This document shows, piece by piece, positions 1-9,259 of a stretch of DNA of 64,000 nt (position 1 is the first letter of the stretch; every line of letters starts with the position of its first letter). The DNA lies in contig NZ_QICL01000001.1 of assembly GCF_003201355.1 (NCBI RefSeq), positions 248,001 to 312,000 of the forward strand, read 5' to 3'. The notes below the pieces were generated by a model. That model was not told where the DNA came from. It worked only from the letters and a program-made list of their open reading frames with translations, and made no database searches. Position numbers and translations under genes: made by a program. Source of the DNA: Indolivaga alginatilytica. GTDB taxonomy: Bacteria; Bacteroidota; Bacteroidia; Bacteroidales; Dysgonomonadaceae.

Positions 1-112
1 TTTTTTGTTATGTACAGATTTCAAACAGACAATAGCGTCCTTCGTACCTTTGCGGTTAATAAGTATTGCAGAAAACAGATAGTGTTTTGCAATGCCAATC
101 GACATTAATATT

Positions 113-349
113 TCATTCAAGCACATCCGCTATATATATTTCGGCAATTTCCAGATTTATTTCAGTAGTCAGTTTTGCATATTGCACAATCAACGGAATA
201 TTTAGGTAATCCTCATCAGTTTGCGGCTCCATACTTTTCAGGTATTCTAATTTTGCTGCAATGCTTTCTACCTTTTGGCGAAACAACAAAATTTCGGGAG
301 TTTCTTTCGTCCTGTAAAGTTTATTTAAAATATTCTCCAGCATTTTCAT
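113..349 (-). CDS. Small hypothetical protein, 78 aa
   Basis: I do not recognise the family. The reading frame is 78 codons, begins MKMLENIL (a second Met two codons later is an equally good start) and is rich in Leu, Glu, Ile and Lys. It looks helical and cytoplasmic, with no signal peptide or membrane segment. It stands alone, divergent from the XRE regulator gene at 516. The overlapping plus-strand frame at 175-399 is a shadow. The call rests on plausible composition only, so confidence is moderate. Confidence 0.5.
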   Translation of the reverse strand: MKMLENILNKLYRTKETPEILLFRQKVESIAAKLEYLKSMEPQTDEDYLNIPLIVQYAKLTTEINLEIAEIYIADVLE

Positions 350-467
350 TCTGTTATGTTAATTTTGAAACAAAAATAAAAGAGTATCAGCACGTATAAA
401 AACACTGCTGATTGTAAAGCACAAAATTAGGGGAGTAAAATACGCTCCGTGATTTAGGTTATTTTTG

Positions 468-475
468 TATATTTG
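468..475 (+). promoter_or_regulatory. Candidate -7 box for the XRE gene
   Basis: TATATTTG matches the Bacteroidetes -7 consensus TAnnTTTG and lies about 40 nt before the ATG at 516. No clean -33 TTTG is seen at the usual spacing. Just upstream, GGAG...CTCC (near 432-447) forms a short imperfect dyad that could be an operator. Confidence 0.4.
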
Positions 476-515
476 AAAAATAAAAAATTAGAAAAAACAG
501 CTATAGATATAGAAT

Positions 516-935
516 ATGAATACATCTTTCGAAACGAAAAAGAGAAATGACGGATATAGCGTCAAGCGCCTACGTGAAATACTAGGTGTGAAGCAAGAAG
601 ATTTAGCCGATAAACTGCAAGTATCACAACAGACAATTTCAAAGATCGAGCAAAAAGATATTTTGGAAGATGAACTTTTAAACAATATCGCAAAAGCTCT
701 AAATGTTTCTGTAGAAGCAATTAAAAACTTTAGCGATGAGGCTGCTATTAATATTATAGCAAATACATTTCAAGATGAAGCCGTAAGCTATGCCATTCAT
801 TACAAGTGTACCTTTAATCCTTTGGATAAAGTTATAGAACTATACGATGGAAAAATTGAACTACTTGAACGTATGCTGAAAGCAGAACAAGAAAAAGTGA
901 ATATCTTGGAACAGATGCTCAAAGACAAAAAATGA
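516..935 (+). CDS. XRE-family helix-turn-helix regulator with C-terminal coiled coil
   Basis: This 139-aa protein has a Cro/CI-type helix-turn-helix at about residues 19-70: it contains LREILGVKQEDLADKL, then QQTISKIEQ as the recognition helix, and a closing helix IAKALNVSVEAI. The last 35 residues (KVIELYDGKIELLERML...) are predicted to form a coiled coil, probably for dimerisation. XRE proteins bind palindromic operators, and the target here is unknown. The same layout (HTH, spacer, coiled coil of about 35 residues) is seen in the protein at 40078-40563, so the two may be distant paralogues. It is a stand-alone gene preceding a non-coding repeat island. Confidence 0.85.
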   Translation: MNTSFETKKRNDGYSVKRLREILGVKQEDLADKLQVSQQTISKIEQKDILEDELLNNIAKALNVSVEAIKNFSDEAAINIIANTFQDEAVSYAIHYKCTFNPLDKVIELYDGKIELLERMLKAEQEKVNILEQMLKDKK

Positions 936-1004
936 TGCTCATACACATTAACTAATAATGCGAATCAGTAATTGGATTATATAAAACGCTCTTTTTTTAC
1001 TGAC

Positions 1005-1400
1005 GCACCTCTATCGAGGTTTGTCTTTCATTTTGCCTTGATGCAAAACGAAACAAAAGATCAAGACTGTGCCTCTTGCCCGACCCGATAGGTGTTTGAA
1101 AGCGAAAACAAAAAACTACTTTTGACTTTGATTTCTTTTTGTTTTTTACGCTTTCCTCCCACATCGGGTACCCCGTGCAACCGTCAAGGTCGGAGAGCCT
1201 GACGGGCGTAAGCAAAGCCGACGTTTACTTCGGGGGTGAGGTATCCGTTCAACGAAGCTGTCGTTAAGAATAAAATACAAAAGTCCGACAGGACGGCTTA
1301 TTTTATTCCGATGGCAAGTTGCTAACGGATCACCACCGTAAGTGGTCGGCAAAAGACTTTTTGGTTCCTTTTGCGGCTTTGGGCAAAAGGAACACAAACA
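1005..1400. repeat. GC-rich intergenic repeat island, copy A
   Basis: The segment is clearly richer in G+C than its surroundings. Both strands carry overlapping open frames with Arg/Pro/Cys-rich, low-plausibility translations (997-1215 and 1146-1397), which I reject as genes. The block TTTTGCCTTGATGCAAAA at 1031-1048, followed by a GATCAAG word, recurs in inverted orientation at 58691-58708. The flanking TCGAGGTTTGTC also has a counterpart there. I infer a dispersed non-coding repeat family of unknown function. The rest of the 936-1494 gap holds nothing recognisable. Confidence 0.55.
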
Positions 1401-1494
1401 ATCTTTGATTGTGCGTAGGAAATTAATAGCTTAAAAGAGAGTTCATTACTGACAATTCAACTACTGATTCCAATTAATCACATATACCGACCAC

Positions 1495-1962
1495 ATGCCA
1501 CTAACCGTTAATACAAATAGGCTCAGATCATTAATCTGCGCTCTATTCTTTTGCTTTATCCTCCTGCCAGCCTATTCTCAGGAAGCAGATCAGTTCGATA
1601 TCAATTCTCTGGAAAGTATTTTATTAGAATCATTACCTACACAAGACAGAGTTATTGATGATCCCGAAGATTTTGAACTTTTATATGACGATTTACATAT
1701 TGCCGAGATATTCACAACCAACGATCTGAAAGACCTTATTGATACTCAACTCGATAAAGTATTGGAAATGGAAAAAGAAATATGTACTCAAATGTTAGAA
1801 AGCGAAGAACTGACAGCCACCATATCCACAGGAACATACTCCGTTTCTTTTGAAGATGCAGAATGGATAAAAAAAGGTATCTATTTCACCGTAGCAGGAC
1901 TAGTCCGTACCATGATCGATCTCACTCAGGAAAAAGATAAGGAAACATCGGAAGAGATATAA
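1495..1962 (+). CDS. Secreted hypothetical protein, 155 aa
   Basis: A Sec signal peptide is visible (Arg10, hydrophobic ICALFFCFILLP, cleavage near AYSQ at about residue 29). The mature part of about 125 residues is acidic, with repeated Leu/Asp/Glu-rich helices and no cysteine pattern or known motif. It should be periplasmic or surface-exposed. The family is not recognised. It is monocistronic and followed directly by a terminator-like hairpin. Confidence 0.7.
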   Translation: MPLTVNTNRLRSLICALFFCFILLPAYSQEADQFDINSLESILLESLPTQDRVIDDPEDFELLYDDLHIAEIFTTNDLKDLIDTQLDKVLEMEKEICTQMLESEELTATISTGTYSVSFEDAEWIKKGIYFTVAGLVRTMIDLTQEKDKETSEEI

Positions 1963-1980
1963 TCGAAAAAAGAAACCACA

Positions 1981-2023
1981 AAAAGCAGGATATGGGAATA
2001 CAAGCCAAATTCTGCTTTTTTTT
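1981..2023 (+). terminator. Rho-independent terminator after the 1495-1962 gene
   Basis: AAAAGCAGGA at the 5' side pairs with TTCTGCTTTT, followed by a run of T residues, 18 nt downstream of the stop codon. Confidence 0.65.
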
Positions 2024-2085
2024 ATTTTAATGAAGGAAAAAGACCGGAAACAGCAAAAGGCGTTACATAATCAAAAGAATAAAAT

Positions 2086-2093
2086 TATCTTTG
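2086..2093 (+). promoter_or_regulatory. -7 box upstream of porQ
   Basis: TATCTTTG is an exact TAnnTTTG -7 element. It lies 80 nt before the porQ start and would drive the porQ-cmk-ispH group. A core copy of the palindromic repeat (2139-2152) lies in the resulting 5' UTR. Confidence 0.6.
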
Positions 2094-2138
2094 CAAAGTA
2101 CAATAAAACAACTGTAAGTATTTAAAGCAATATTATTT

Positions 2139-2152
2139 AAGGTCTAAGACCT
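2139..2152 (+). repeat. Palindromic repeat, core-only copy
   Basis: AAGGTCTAAGACCT is the core palindrome of the dispersed family described in the findings. It lacks the usual TTTATTRCTTTGG tail and lies 20 nt before the porQ start codon, so it would fold in the mRNA leader. Confidence 0.7.
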
Positions 2153-2172
2153 CAAAATCAGCAGGATCGTTC

Positions 2173-3174
2173 ATGAACAGAATAAAGGCTTGTATAGCAA
2201 GCATTATTTGTACAATAGCCATATTTCAGTCTTTCGCCCAAGAGGGTGAAAGAGCCTTTAGTTTCCTTGGGCTGCCTACCTCAACACGGGCAAATGCACT
2301 GGGCGGAACAAATATTTCGGTCATAGAAAACGACATTTCACTCGTTTTTCTCAATCCCGCAGCACTAGGCCCCGAAATGAACATGAATGCCAATGTCAAT
2401 TTCCTTTCATACATATCGGACATAAAGGTGGGAAGTGCCATTTTCGGTAAATCCATTCGTGAAAATAATTCGTTTGCCGTAGGCGTAAATTATATAGATT
2501 ACGGAGATTTTAAAGAGGCAATTAACGGCGAAGTTATCGGAAGTTTCTCTGGTAAAGACATAGCCGTAAACGGAGTATACAGCCATATGCTGACCAACAG
2601 GTTAAGAGGAGGTGTTACAGCAAAGTTTATAACATCAAACTATGAGGATTATTCATCTACAGCCATCGGATTCGATGTCGGTCTGAGTTATTATAATGAA
2701 GATCGCGAATTTTCTGCGGGTTTGGTACTCAAAAACATGGGTAGCCAGATATCGTCCTACGACGACAAGCGTGTGGGCTTGCCCTGGGACGTACAACTGG
2801 GCATAAGTAAAAAGCTGAACAACGCCCCTATCCGCCTTTCGCTTACTGCGGTATACCTCACTCAATGGGACTTTGCCAGAGTAAACGAGGCTAACGGTAT
2901 AGATACAAGTGACGACGGTTTTCTTAAAACCGCATTCAAGCACACCATATTGGGAGTAGACATTATTCCTTCCGAAAACTTCTGGATAAGCGCAGGCTTC
3001 AATCCCAAGGTACATTACGATATGGCATTGGAGGATGGGAACAAATTCGGAGGCTTCAACGGAGGTGCAGGTATACGTATCCAAAAATTCAGTATCGGTT
3101 TTTCACTGGCTAAATTTCACCCGGCGGCTACCACCTATCATTTCAGCTTAGCCGTTGATATCTCCAAATTCTAA
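2173..3174 (+). CDS. porQ: Type IX secretion system protein PorQ
   Basis: This 333-aa protein starts with a signal peptide (cut near SFAQ, about residue 22). It continues with FLGLPTSTRANALGG, the N-terminal signature of PorQ/PorV-like outer-membrane barrels of the FadL fold. Alternating Gly/aromatic strands run to the C-terminus, which ends in a hydrophobic strand closing with Phe. In Porphyromonas, PorQ partners PorU, PorV and PorZ in the attachment complex that processes T9SS cargo at the cell surface. The porQ-cmk-ispH neighbourhood is, to my knowledge, common in Bacteroidales. Another T9SS trace in this window is the orphan sorting tail near 57.7 kb. Confidence 0.85.
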   Translation: MNRIKACIASIICTIAIFQSFAQEGERAFSFLGLPTSTRANALGGTNISVIENDISLVFLNPAALGPEMNMNANVNFLSYISDIKVGSAIFGKSIRENNSFAVGVNYIDYGDFKEAINGEVIGSFSGKDIAVNGVYSHMLTNRLRGGVTAKFITSNYEDYSSTAIGFDVGLSYYNEDREFSAGLVLKNMGSQISSYDDKRVGLPWDVQLGISKKLNNAPIRLSLTAVYLTQWDFARVNEANGIDTSDDGFLKTAFKHTILGVDIIPSENFWISAGFNPKVHYDMALEDGNKFGGFNGGAGIRIQKFSIGFSLAKFHPAATTYHFSLAVDISKF

Positions 3175-3254
3175 AAGAAAAGAGAGGCCTGTGACCTCTG
3201 CATCCGAATTCAACGAACATTTTAAACATACTATTGTTGTAAATATAGCAAATA

Positions 3255-3947
3255 ATGAAAACGATTACAATTGCAATTGACGGGTTTTCGTCATGTGGAA
3301 AAAGTACTATGGCTAAAGATTTAGCTAAACAAATAGGGTATATATACATCGACAGCGGAGCCATGTACAGAGCTATTACTCTGTACTGTATCCAAAATAA
3401 CCTGTTCGACGGAGATGTATTAAATGAAGAGAAATTGAGTCAACATATAAAAGATATACATATAAGTTTCAAGCTGAATAAGGAAACAGCCACACCCGAA
3501 ACATATCTCAATGGCGTAAATGTAGAGAAGGAAATCCGCACAATGGAAGTTTCCAACAAAGTAAGCTACGCCAGTGCAGTAGGTTTTGTACGCAGGGCGA
3601 TGGTTCTGCAACAACAGGAAATGGGTAAAATGAAAGGTATCGTCATGGATGGCAGAGACATAGGCACTGTCGTTTTCCCCGATGCCGAGCTTAAATTTTT
3701 CGTAACAGCAAGTCCCGATATCAGAGCACAACGCCGTCTGGACGAGCTTCATGCTAAAGGAGATACCGAAACAACGTTTAACGAGGTTTTAGACAATATA
3801 AGACAAAGAGATTACATTGATCAGCACCGCGAAGAAAGCCCTCTGACGCAAGCCGGGGACGCTCTGGTGCTCGACAATTCAACACTAACCAAGGAGCAAC
3901 AAATGCAATGGCTCCTTGATAAATTCAATCATATCACATCACAATGA
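3255..3947 (+). CDS. cmk: (d)CMP kinase
   Basis: Cytidylate kinase phosphorylates CMP and dCMP with ATP in the cytoplasm, feeding CTP and dCTP synthesis. The 230-aa length is normal. The P-loop GFSSCGKST lies at residues 10-18, DSGAMYRA is the nucleotide-monophosphate binding motif, and [12 protein letters not shown] is the conserved segment of the NMP-binding region. The C-terminal LID region contains ARRRLDEL-like basic residues (seen as AQRRLDEL). Its stop overlaps the start of ispH by 4 nt (ATGA), so the two are translationally coupled. Confidence 0.95.
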   Translation: MKTITIAIDGFSSCGKSTMAKDLAKQIGYIYIDSGAMYRAITLYCIQNNLFDGDVLNEEKLSQHIKDIHISFKLNKETATPETYLNGVNVEKEIRTMEVSNKVSYASAVGFVRRAMVLQQQEMGKMKGIVMDGRDIGTVVFPDAELKFFVTASPDIRAQRRLDELHAKGDTETTFNEVLDNIRQRDYIDQHREESPLTQAGDALVLDNSTLTKEQQMQWLLDKFNHITSQ

Positions 3948-4822
3948 ATACAATAGAAATAGATTCAAAATCGGGCTTCTGCTTCGGGGTAGTAAATGCT
4001 ATAAAGAAAGCGGAAGAAGAATTGGACAAAGGTGGTATACTATACTGTCTGGGCGATATTGTACACAATAATCTGGAAGTAGAACGCTTAGAAAAGTTAG
4101 GACTAAAAACCATCAATCACGAACAATTTGCAGAGTTGAAGAATGCAAGAGTGTTGCTTCGTGCACATGGTGAGCCACCCAGCACTTACGAGATTGCAAA
4201 AGAGAACAATATCGAAATTATTGATGCCTCATGTCCTGTGGTACTTCGCCTTCAAAGACGAATCAAAGATAAACACAAGACGGAGATAGATAACGACACT
4301 CAAATCGTCATCTACGGAGAGAAAGGTCATGCCGAGGTAAACGGACTAATGGGACAAACGGATGCCCGTGCCATTGTTATCGAGAAAAAAGAAGAACTGG
4401 ACAAATTAGACTTCACCAGAAATATTTGTCTGTTCTCGCAAACCACTAAACCTCTTGACGGATTCAGGGAAGTGATCGACATCATCGAATCGAGAATGCA
4501 AAACGGCGCTCAATTTGAGTATGTAGATACCATATGCCGACAAGTTTCGAACAGAATACCCAACATCAAGGAATTCGCAACTAAGCATGATATTATACTT
4601 TTTGTGGCGGGACAAAAAAGTTCTAACGGAAAAGTGCTTTTTTCTGAGTGTAAAAAATACAATACAAATTCTTATTTCGTATCTTCGCCAGACGAAATTG
4701 ACCCGTCCATTATAAAGAAAGGACTTTCCATAGGTGTATGCGGAGCCACTTCGACTCCTAAATGGCAAATGGAAGAAGTTGAAAAAAGAATAGACGAAAT
4801 TTCATCGCATCTGGAAGAATAA
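3944..4822 (+). CDS. ispH: 4-hydroxy-3-methylbut-2-enyl diphosphate reductase
   Basis: IspH is the last enzyme of the MEP isoprenoid pathway and reduces HMBPP to IPP and DMAPP using a [4Fe-4S] cluster. The three cluster cysteines are in place at Cys13 (GFCFGV), Cys97 (DASCPVV) and Cys198 (DTICRQ), matching the spacing of the E. coli enzyme. The conserved His (RAHGEPP) and the C-terminal GATSTP motif are also present. The length of 292 aa is typical. The start ATG overlaps the cmk stop. The stop is followed 2 nt later by a full-length copy of the dispersed palindromic repeat. Confidence 0.96.
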   Translation: MNTIEIDSKSGFCFGVVNAIKKAEEELDKGGILYCLGDIVHNNLEVERLEKLGLKTINHEQFAELKNARVLLRAHGEPPSTYEIAKENNIEIIDASCPVVLRLQRRIKDKHKTEIDNDTQIVIYGEKGHAEVNGLMGQTDARAIVIEKKEELDKLDFTRNICLFSQTTKPLDGFREVIDIIESRMQNGAQFEYVDTICRQVSNRIPNIKEFATKHDIILFVAGQKSSNGKVLFSECKKYNTNSYFVSSPDEIDPSIIKKGLSIGVCGATSTPKWQMEEVEKRIDEISSHLEE

Positions 4823-4824
4823 GT

Positions 4825-4950
4825 AAGGTCGCAGACCTTTTTATTACTTGGATGTAGGGGCAGACCTATGTGTTCGCCTGAATAGGACAGACACAAAGGT
4901 CTGCCCCTACTAGTGGAAAACATATCATTAAATAGATTCACTACTTAAAA
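4825..4950 (+). repeat. Palindromic repeat, long-type full copy
   Basis: The core AAGGTCGCAGACCTT is followed by TTTATTACTTGG. Then comes an inverted pair, TAGGGGCAGACCT and AGGTCTGCCCCTA, enclosing a GTTCGCCTGAATAGGACAGAC spacer-like block. It ends with the ATATCATTAAATA...TTCACTACTTA tail shared with other copies. It lies between ispH and pfkA and may act as a terminator. Confidence 0.8.
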
Positions 4951-4970
4951 TATATATAGTCTTAAGAATT

Positions 4971-5951
4971 ATGGCAAATATTAAATGTATTGGCGTTTTG
5001 ACCTCGGGAGGCGATGCCCCTGGAATGAATGCAGCAATCCGCGCTGTCACTCGTGCTGCTATATACAATAACATCGAAGTTAAAGGTATTATGAGAGGGT
5101 ACAGAGGTCTTATATTTGATGAGATCATCCCTTTCAGAAGCAACAGTGTCAGTAATATTATACAACAAGGGGGTACAATCCTCAAAACAGCCCGTTGCAA
5201 AGAATTTATGAGCGTCGAAGGACGTCAGATAGCATACGAGGCAATGCAACGCGAAGGTATAGACGCCTTAGTTGTAATTGGAGGAGACGGATCTTTGACA
5301 GGTGCACGCATTCTTGCTCAGGAACATAACATTCCGATCGTAGGTTTACCCGGTACAATAGACAATGACCTTAACGGAACCGATATGACTATCGGTTACG
5401 ACACAGCTCTGAATACGATAATGGAAGCTGTGGATAAAATCAGAGATACTGCCAGTTCACACGAACGCCTGTTCTTCATCGAAGTGATGGGACGCGAATG
5501 CGGTTATCTGGCTCTTAACGGAGCTATTGCAACCGGAGCAGAGGCAGCCATCATTCCCGAGAGAATGTACGGTACCGACCAGTTGGGCGAATTAATTTCA
5601 CAGGGATTCAGAAAAAGCAAAAACAGTAGTCTCGTTCTTGTCACCGAAGGCGATATTACAGGTGGCGCTATGGCTATGGCTGAACGTGTAAAAAAAGAAT
5701 ACCCGCAGTACGATGTACGTGTAACCATTCTGGGACACCTTCAACGAGGAGGTTCTCCAACGGCTACAGACCGTATACTTGCCAGCCGTATGGGAGCAGC
5801 AGCTATCGATGCATTACTTGACGATCAGCGCAATGTAATGATCGGTATACAAAACGATCAGCTGGTATATGTGCCATTCTCAAAAGCAATCAAGAAGAAT
5901 AAGCCTATCAACGAAAATCTGGTTAATACCCTAAAAATACTATCTATCTAA
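4971..5951 (+). CDS. pfkA: ATP-dependent 6-phosphofructokinase
   Basis: The enzyme phosphorylates fructose-6-phosphate to fructose-1,6-bisphosphate in glycolysis. The 326-aa protein has the usual PfkA motifs: [10 protein letters not shown] near residues 11-20, [10 protein letters not shown] in the ATP site, PGTIDND with the catalytic Asp, and [11 protein letters not shown] Gly (not Asp) after GGD, and Gly rather than Lys in PGTIDND, point to ATP rather than pyrophosphate as donor. The stop codon TAA is shared with the first bases of a palindromic repeat. Confidence 0.95.
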   Translation: MANIKCIGVLTSGGDAPGMNAAIRAVTRAAIYNNIEVKGIMRGYRGLIFDEIIPFRSNSVSNIIQQGGTILKTARCKEFMSVEGRQIAYEAMQREGIDALVVIGGDGSLTGARILAQEHNIPIVGLPGTIDNDLNGTDMTIGYDTALNTIMEAVDKIRDTASSHERLFFIEVMGRECGYLALNGAIATGAEAAIIPERMYGTDQLGELISQGFRKSKNSSLVLVTEGDITGGAMAMAERVKKEYPQYDVRVTILGHLQRGGSPTATDRILASRMGAAAIDALLDDQRNVMIGIQNDQLVYVPFSKAIKKNKPINENLVNTLKILSI

Positions 5952-5985
5952 GGTCTCAGATCTGTTTATTGCGTCGGTAGACGCT
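5950..5985 (+). repeat. Palindromic repeat overlapping the pfkA stop
   Basis: AAGGTCTCAGATCT followed by GTTTATTGCGTCGG. The first two bases are the last two bases of the pfkA TAA. The tail decays after about 25 nt. Confidence 0.65.
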
Positions 5986-6186
5986 ATTACAGTAAAAGAT
6001 ATTTAGATATTTAAAAATAACCACTTTACCTTACAGGTATATTGATAATTACAAGAAAGGAAATCATTGAAAAATGGTTTCCTTTTTACATTGGTAAAAC
6101 ATGAAAAGAAAAACATTTAATAGATTTTCACACTTCCATCATTCAAAATTGATTATTTTTGTAACTTTCGTAAATAAAATAAAATA

Positions 6187-6786
6187 ATGAAAAAGGCTAT
6201 TATCATCATACTCCTAACCGTTCTAACATTCGGAAGTGCTCATTCTCAATATCGTCTGGGATTCAGAGGTAGTTTCAACATATCTTCGTTGAGTACCGGT
6301 AGTTCAAAGAGTAGAGCAGGTTTCAGTGCAGGAGCTATGTACAGTAAAGAGATTGCCGATCATTGGTATTTTCAACCAGCACTTTTATATAATCTCGAAG
6401 GAAGTAAATCGGTAAGCCGCTTCAAACCTGCTTATTCGGCATATACATACAATCTCGAAGTTCCTCTGATTATGTCCCGTAGAATGGGAGACGAAGATAT
6501 AAGCTTCGGTCTCGATTTCGGCCCCTTCTTCAAATACGGTCTACACGGAGGATATTGGGTAGACGATCTTACGACAGGAGAAAGAACCAGACCTAATATT
6601 TTTGATCACAAAAAAAGATTTGATGTTGGTCCGCAAGTAGGATTCAGCGTTATTGTTTACAGTCTCTATATCGGATATTCCTTTCAGTTTGGGATGATAA
6701 GAGCATGGGACGATGCAAGTAACAGAAGAGGCAATTATTACAACTCCTGTATGACTTTCGGGTACCTGTTTCAGATGGGAAATTAA
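6187..6786 (+). CDS. Outer-membrane beta-barrel protein (PorT-like), 199 aa
   Basis: The signal peptide (MKKAIIIILLTVLTFGSAHS, cut before QYRLG) is followed by strands beginning GFRGSFNISSL and alternating hydrophobic/aromatic residues up to the C-terminal CMTFGYLFQMGN. This is the pattern of the small Bacteroidetes OMP_b-brl family, probably an eight-stranded barrel. No catalytic motif is seen and the substrate is unknown. A weak promoter TAACTTTC at 6162-6169 lies just upstream. The gene is monocistronic and is followed by a long-type palindromic repeat. Confidence 0.75.
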   Translation: MKKAIIIILLTVLTFGSAHSQYRLGFRGSFNISSLSTGSSKSRAGFSAGAMYSKEIADHWYFQPALLYNLEGSKSVSRFKPAYSAYTYNLEVPLIMSRRMGDEDISFGLDFGPFFKYGLHGGYWVDDLTTGERTRPNIFDHKKRFDVGPQVGFSVIVYSLYIGYSFQFGMIRAWDDASNRRGNYYNSCMTFGYLFQMGN

Positions 6787-6827
6787 AAACTATTATAGCA
6801 GATATATCTTTAGTTGATAGAAAAAGC

Positions 6828-6955
6828 AAGGTCTGCGACCTTTTCATTGCTTTGGTGTAGGGAAGAACCTACATATTCGCCCAAAGAAGACAGACACACA
6901 TATCTGCCCGTACAAATTGAATTATATCATTAAATAATTTCATTTACATATAAAA
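6828..6955 (+). repeat. Palindromic repeat, long-type copy
   Basis: AAGGTCTGCGACCTT followed by TTCATTGCTTTGG. The internal inverted block is degenerate (GTAGGGAAGAACCTACAT...CATATCTGCCCGTAC) and the conserved ATATCATTAAATAATTTCATTTAC tail closes it. It is about 87% the layout of the 4825 copy by eye. Confidence 0.75.
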
Positions 6956-6997
6956 TTTTAATGTAATAATAATTTAGCTAATTAAAAATAGTTTTAT

Positions 6998-7465
<468 letters not shown>

Positions 7466-8284
7466 ATGAAAAAGAATTTAATATTAATCTTTAGCTTATT
7501 CTCAATCGGATGGTGTAATGCACAGGTGGGAATCAATACCGAAAACCCATCAGGAATTTTTCATATAGACCCTAAGGCAGATACACAACTCAATGGCAGC
7601 GGAGATGCAGATGATATCATCGTCACCAAAGATGGCTATGTCGGTATCGGAACTAGTACTCCATCGACCTACTTGCATATAAAAACAGCGACAGCAGGTA
7701 CAGATACTTCGACTCCTGTATATGGTTTAAGGCTGGTTGACGGAAATCAGGCGGACAAACGTGCATTGGTTTCCAATGCCGTCGGCTTAGCTACGTGGGC
7801 AAATATTATCCCTGAAGGGGGGATATCGGGTGTCAAAAGTACAACAGGCATTACACAACCGGCAGTAACCGGCAATACTCTTTATAATTCGGGTACTACT
7901 TTGACCCTACCTCAAGGAAAATGGTTTGTACAAGTGGCTATGTATATCGTCATGGCCGGTTCTCCAACAGCACAATTTAACGACCGTATAGCTCTCAGCA
8001 GTACTTTTTCGGAAACAAATCTATCTCAAACTACAACCGACGTAGCTTCTGCACATATCGAAGGGGCAAAGTACGTTTCGGGTATATTCTGGAAATACGG
8101 ATCGGCGGGCATCCTCTACGGTACCTTTATCATCAACAATCCTCTGACAAGTACAACCTACTATTATTATATGGGCAGAACCACTGTTTACGGCACATCC
8201 GACTCTTCTGTTCTATATGCTCAAATAGGAGGCACAAAAGGCGAAGACAATATAATTGCTTACCGATTGCCACAAAATTTATAA
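7466..8284 (+). CDS. Secreted VGINT-family paralogue 1, 272 aa
   Basis: The signal peptide (MKKNLILIFSLFSIGWCNA) is followed by QVGINTENPSGIFHIDPK, then DDIIVTKDGYVGIGTSTP and YLHIKTA, and a LVDGNQADKRALVSNAVG block. The VGINT...LHI and GIGT..P...L.I repeats resemble the short beta-repeats of trimeric fibres and S74-type tail proteins, but no S74 catalytic domain is present. The C-terminal half (LPQGKWFVQVAMYIV and then YYYYMGR) is a predicted beta-rich domain conserved in all paralogues. I infer a surface or secreted structural protein of unknown function. It is the first gene of a three-gene array spaced 28 and 71 nt apart. Confidence 0.75.
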   Translation: MKKNLILIFSLFSIGWCNAQVGINTENPSGIFHIDPKADTQLNGSGDADDIIVTKDGYVGIGTSTPSTYLHIKTATAGTDTSTPVYGLRLVDGNQADKRALVSNAVGLATWANIIPEGGISGVKSTTGITQPAVTGNTLYNSGTTLTLPQGKWFVQVAMYIVMAGSPTAQFNDRIALSSTFSETNLSQTTTDVASAHIEGAKYVSGIFWKYGSAGILYGTFIINNPLTSTTYYYYMGRTTVYGTSDSSVLYAQIGGTKGEDNIIAYRLPQNL

Positions 8285-8312
8285 AACATACTAAAAAACT
8301 TAAGACTTAAAT

Positions 8313-9188
8313 ATGAAACCAGTTTATAAATGGATGTTATTTTTTTTGTGTATCACAATATCCTCATCGGCACAAGTGGGTATAAATACCTCAAACCCAC
8401 AATCGGGGGCTCTGCATATAGATCCTAAAAACGATAATAATGTGACAGGAGCTCCTGCAAGCACTCAGACAGTGGATGATGTAATAATCTCATCGGCGGG
8501 CAATATTGGCATCGGGCATATTGCACCTACATATAAACTCGACATCTGGGTCAGACCCTCGGGAACTTCAAAGCCAGCATTTCGCCTTGAGGACGGCACC
8601 GAAGGAGATTCCAAAATATTATTATCGGACGCCTCGGGAAATGCATCATGGGGATATCCCGGAGAAATTTCTATTATACGGGGAGTATATACAAAAACTA
8701 CAAATTATACTATTCCCAGTATATCGCCCTCGTTAGTATATGCAAATATGTATGCAAATGCTTATATCAAATTACCCAAAGGGCGTTGGGTGGTTATGGT
8801 AGACCATCGGGTAGACCCCGCTTCGGGAAGTTACGGCACTTCGTATTTGGAGAGGTCTTTCTTCAGGCTTACTTTTTCCGACAATAATCTGTCGGGAGAT
8901 GGAACTCTCTATCCTGCAAACGGTGCAGGGGTATCGAAAGATATCGAAGGATCGGCCAATGGAACTGCATCTATCGGATCATTGATCTCTGCCAATGTCA
9001 ATTTCAGAACAGCAACTATAATTTCGGGATTTGTTATCATTAATAATAAGACGAGTAGCACCAAAACTTATTATTTGAAAATTGTAAATTCCGCTTATCC
9101 TACTCACCTCAATCTCACAGGCAGGATACTAACAAGTGCTAACCCTGCACATACCGAAAACCGTATTATAGCTATGCCTCTGCAATAG
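8313..9188 (+). CDS. Secreted VGINT-family paralogue 2, 291 aa
   Basis: Domain order is as in the preceding gene: a signal peptide ending ISSSA, QVGINTSNPQSGALHIDPK, DDVIISSAGNIGIGHIAP, LEDGTEGDSKILLSDASG, then LPKGRWVVMVDHRV and a C-terminal beta-rich domain ending ENRIIAMPLQ. It begins 28 nt after the previous stop and is probably co-transcribed. The N-terminal third is far more conserved among paralogues than the central segment between the W (ASWGYPG) and the LPKGRW motif, suggesting a constant stalk and a variable head. Confidence 0.75.
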   Translation: MKPVYKWMLFFLCITISSSAQVGINTSNPQSGALHIDPKNDNNVTGAPASTQTVDDVIISSAGNIGIGHIAPTYKLDIWVRPSGTSKPAFRLEDGTEGDSKILLSDASGNASWGYPGEISIIRGVYTKTTNYTIPSISPSLVYANMYANAYIKLPKGRWVVMVDHRVDPASGSYGTSYLERSFFRLTFSDNNLSGDGTLYPANGAGVSKDIEGSANGTASIGSLISANVNFRTATIISGFVIINNKTSSTKTYYLKIVNSAYPTHLNLTGRILTSANPAHTENRIIAMPLQ

Positions 9189-9259
9189 ATTATCAAGAAC
9201 CGTAAAAAAACTACAAAATCATTCAAGATAGTATTCTAAGACAACCATTAAATAAAAAA

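Noticed and set aside
997-1397. Open frames 997-1215 and 1146-1397 on the minus strand as genes
   Set aside because: Arg/Pro/Cys-rich translations, overlap with each other, and they lie in a GC-rich repeat island that recurs inverted at 58.3-58.7 kb.
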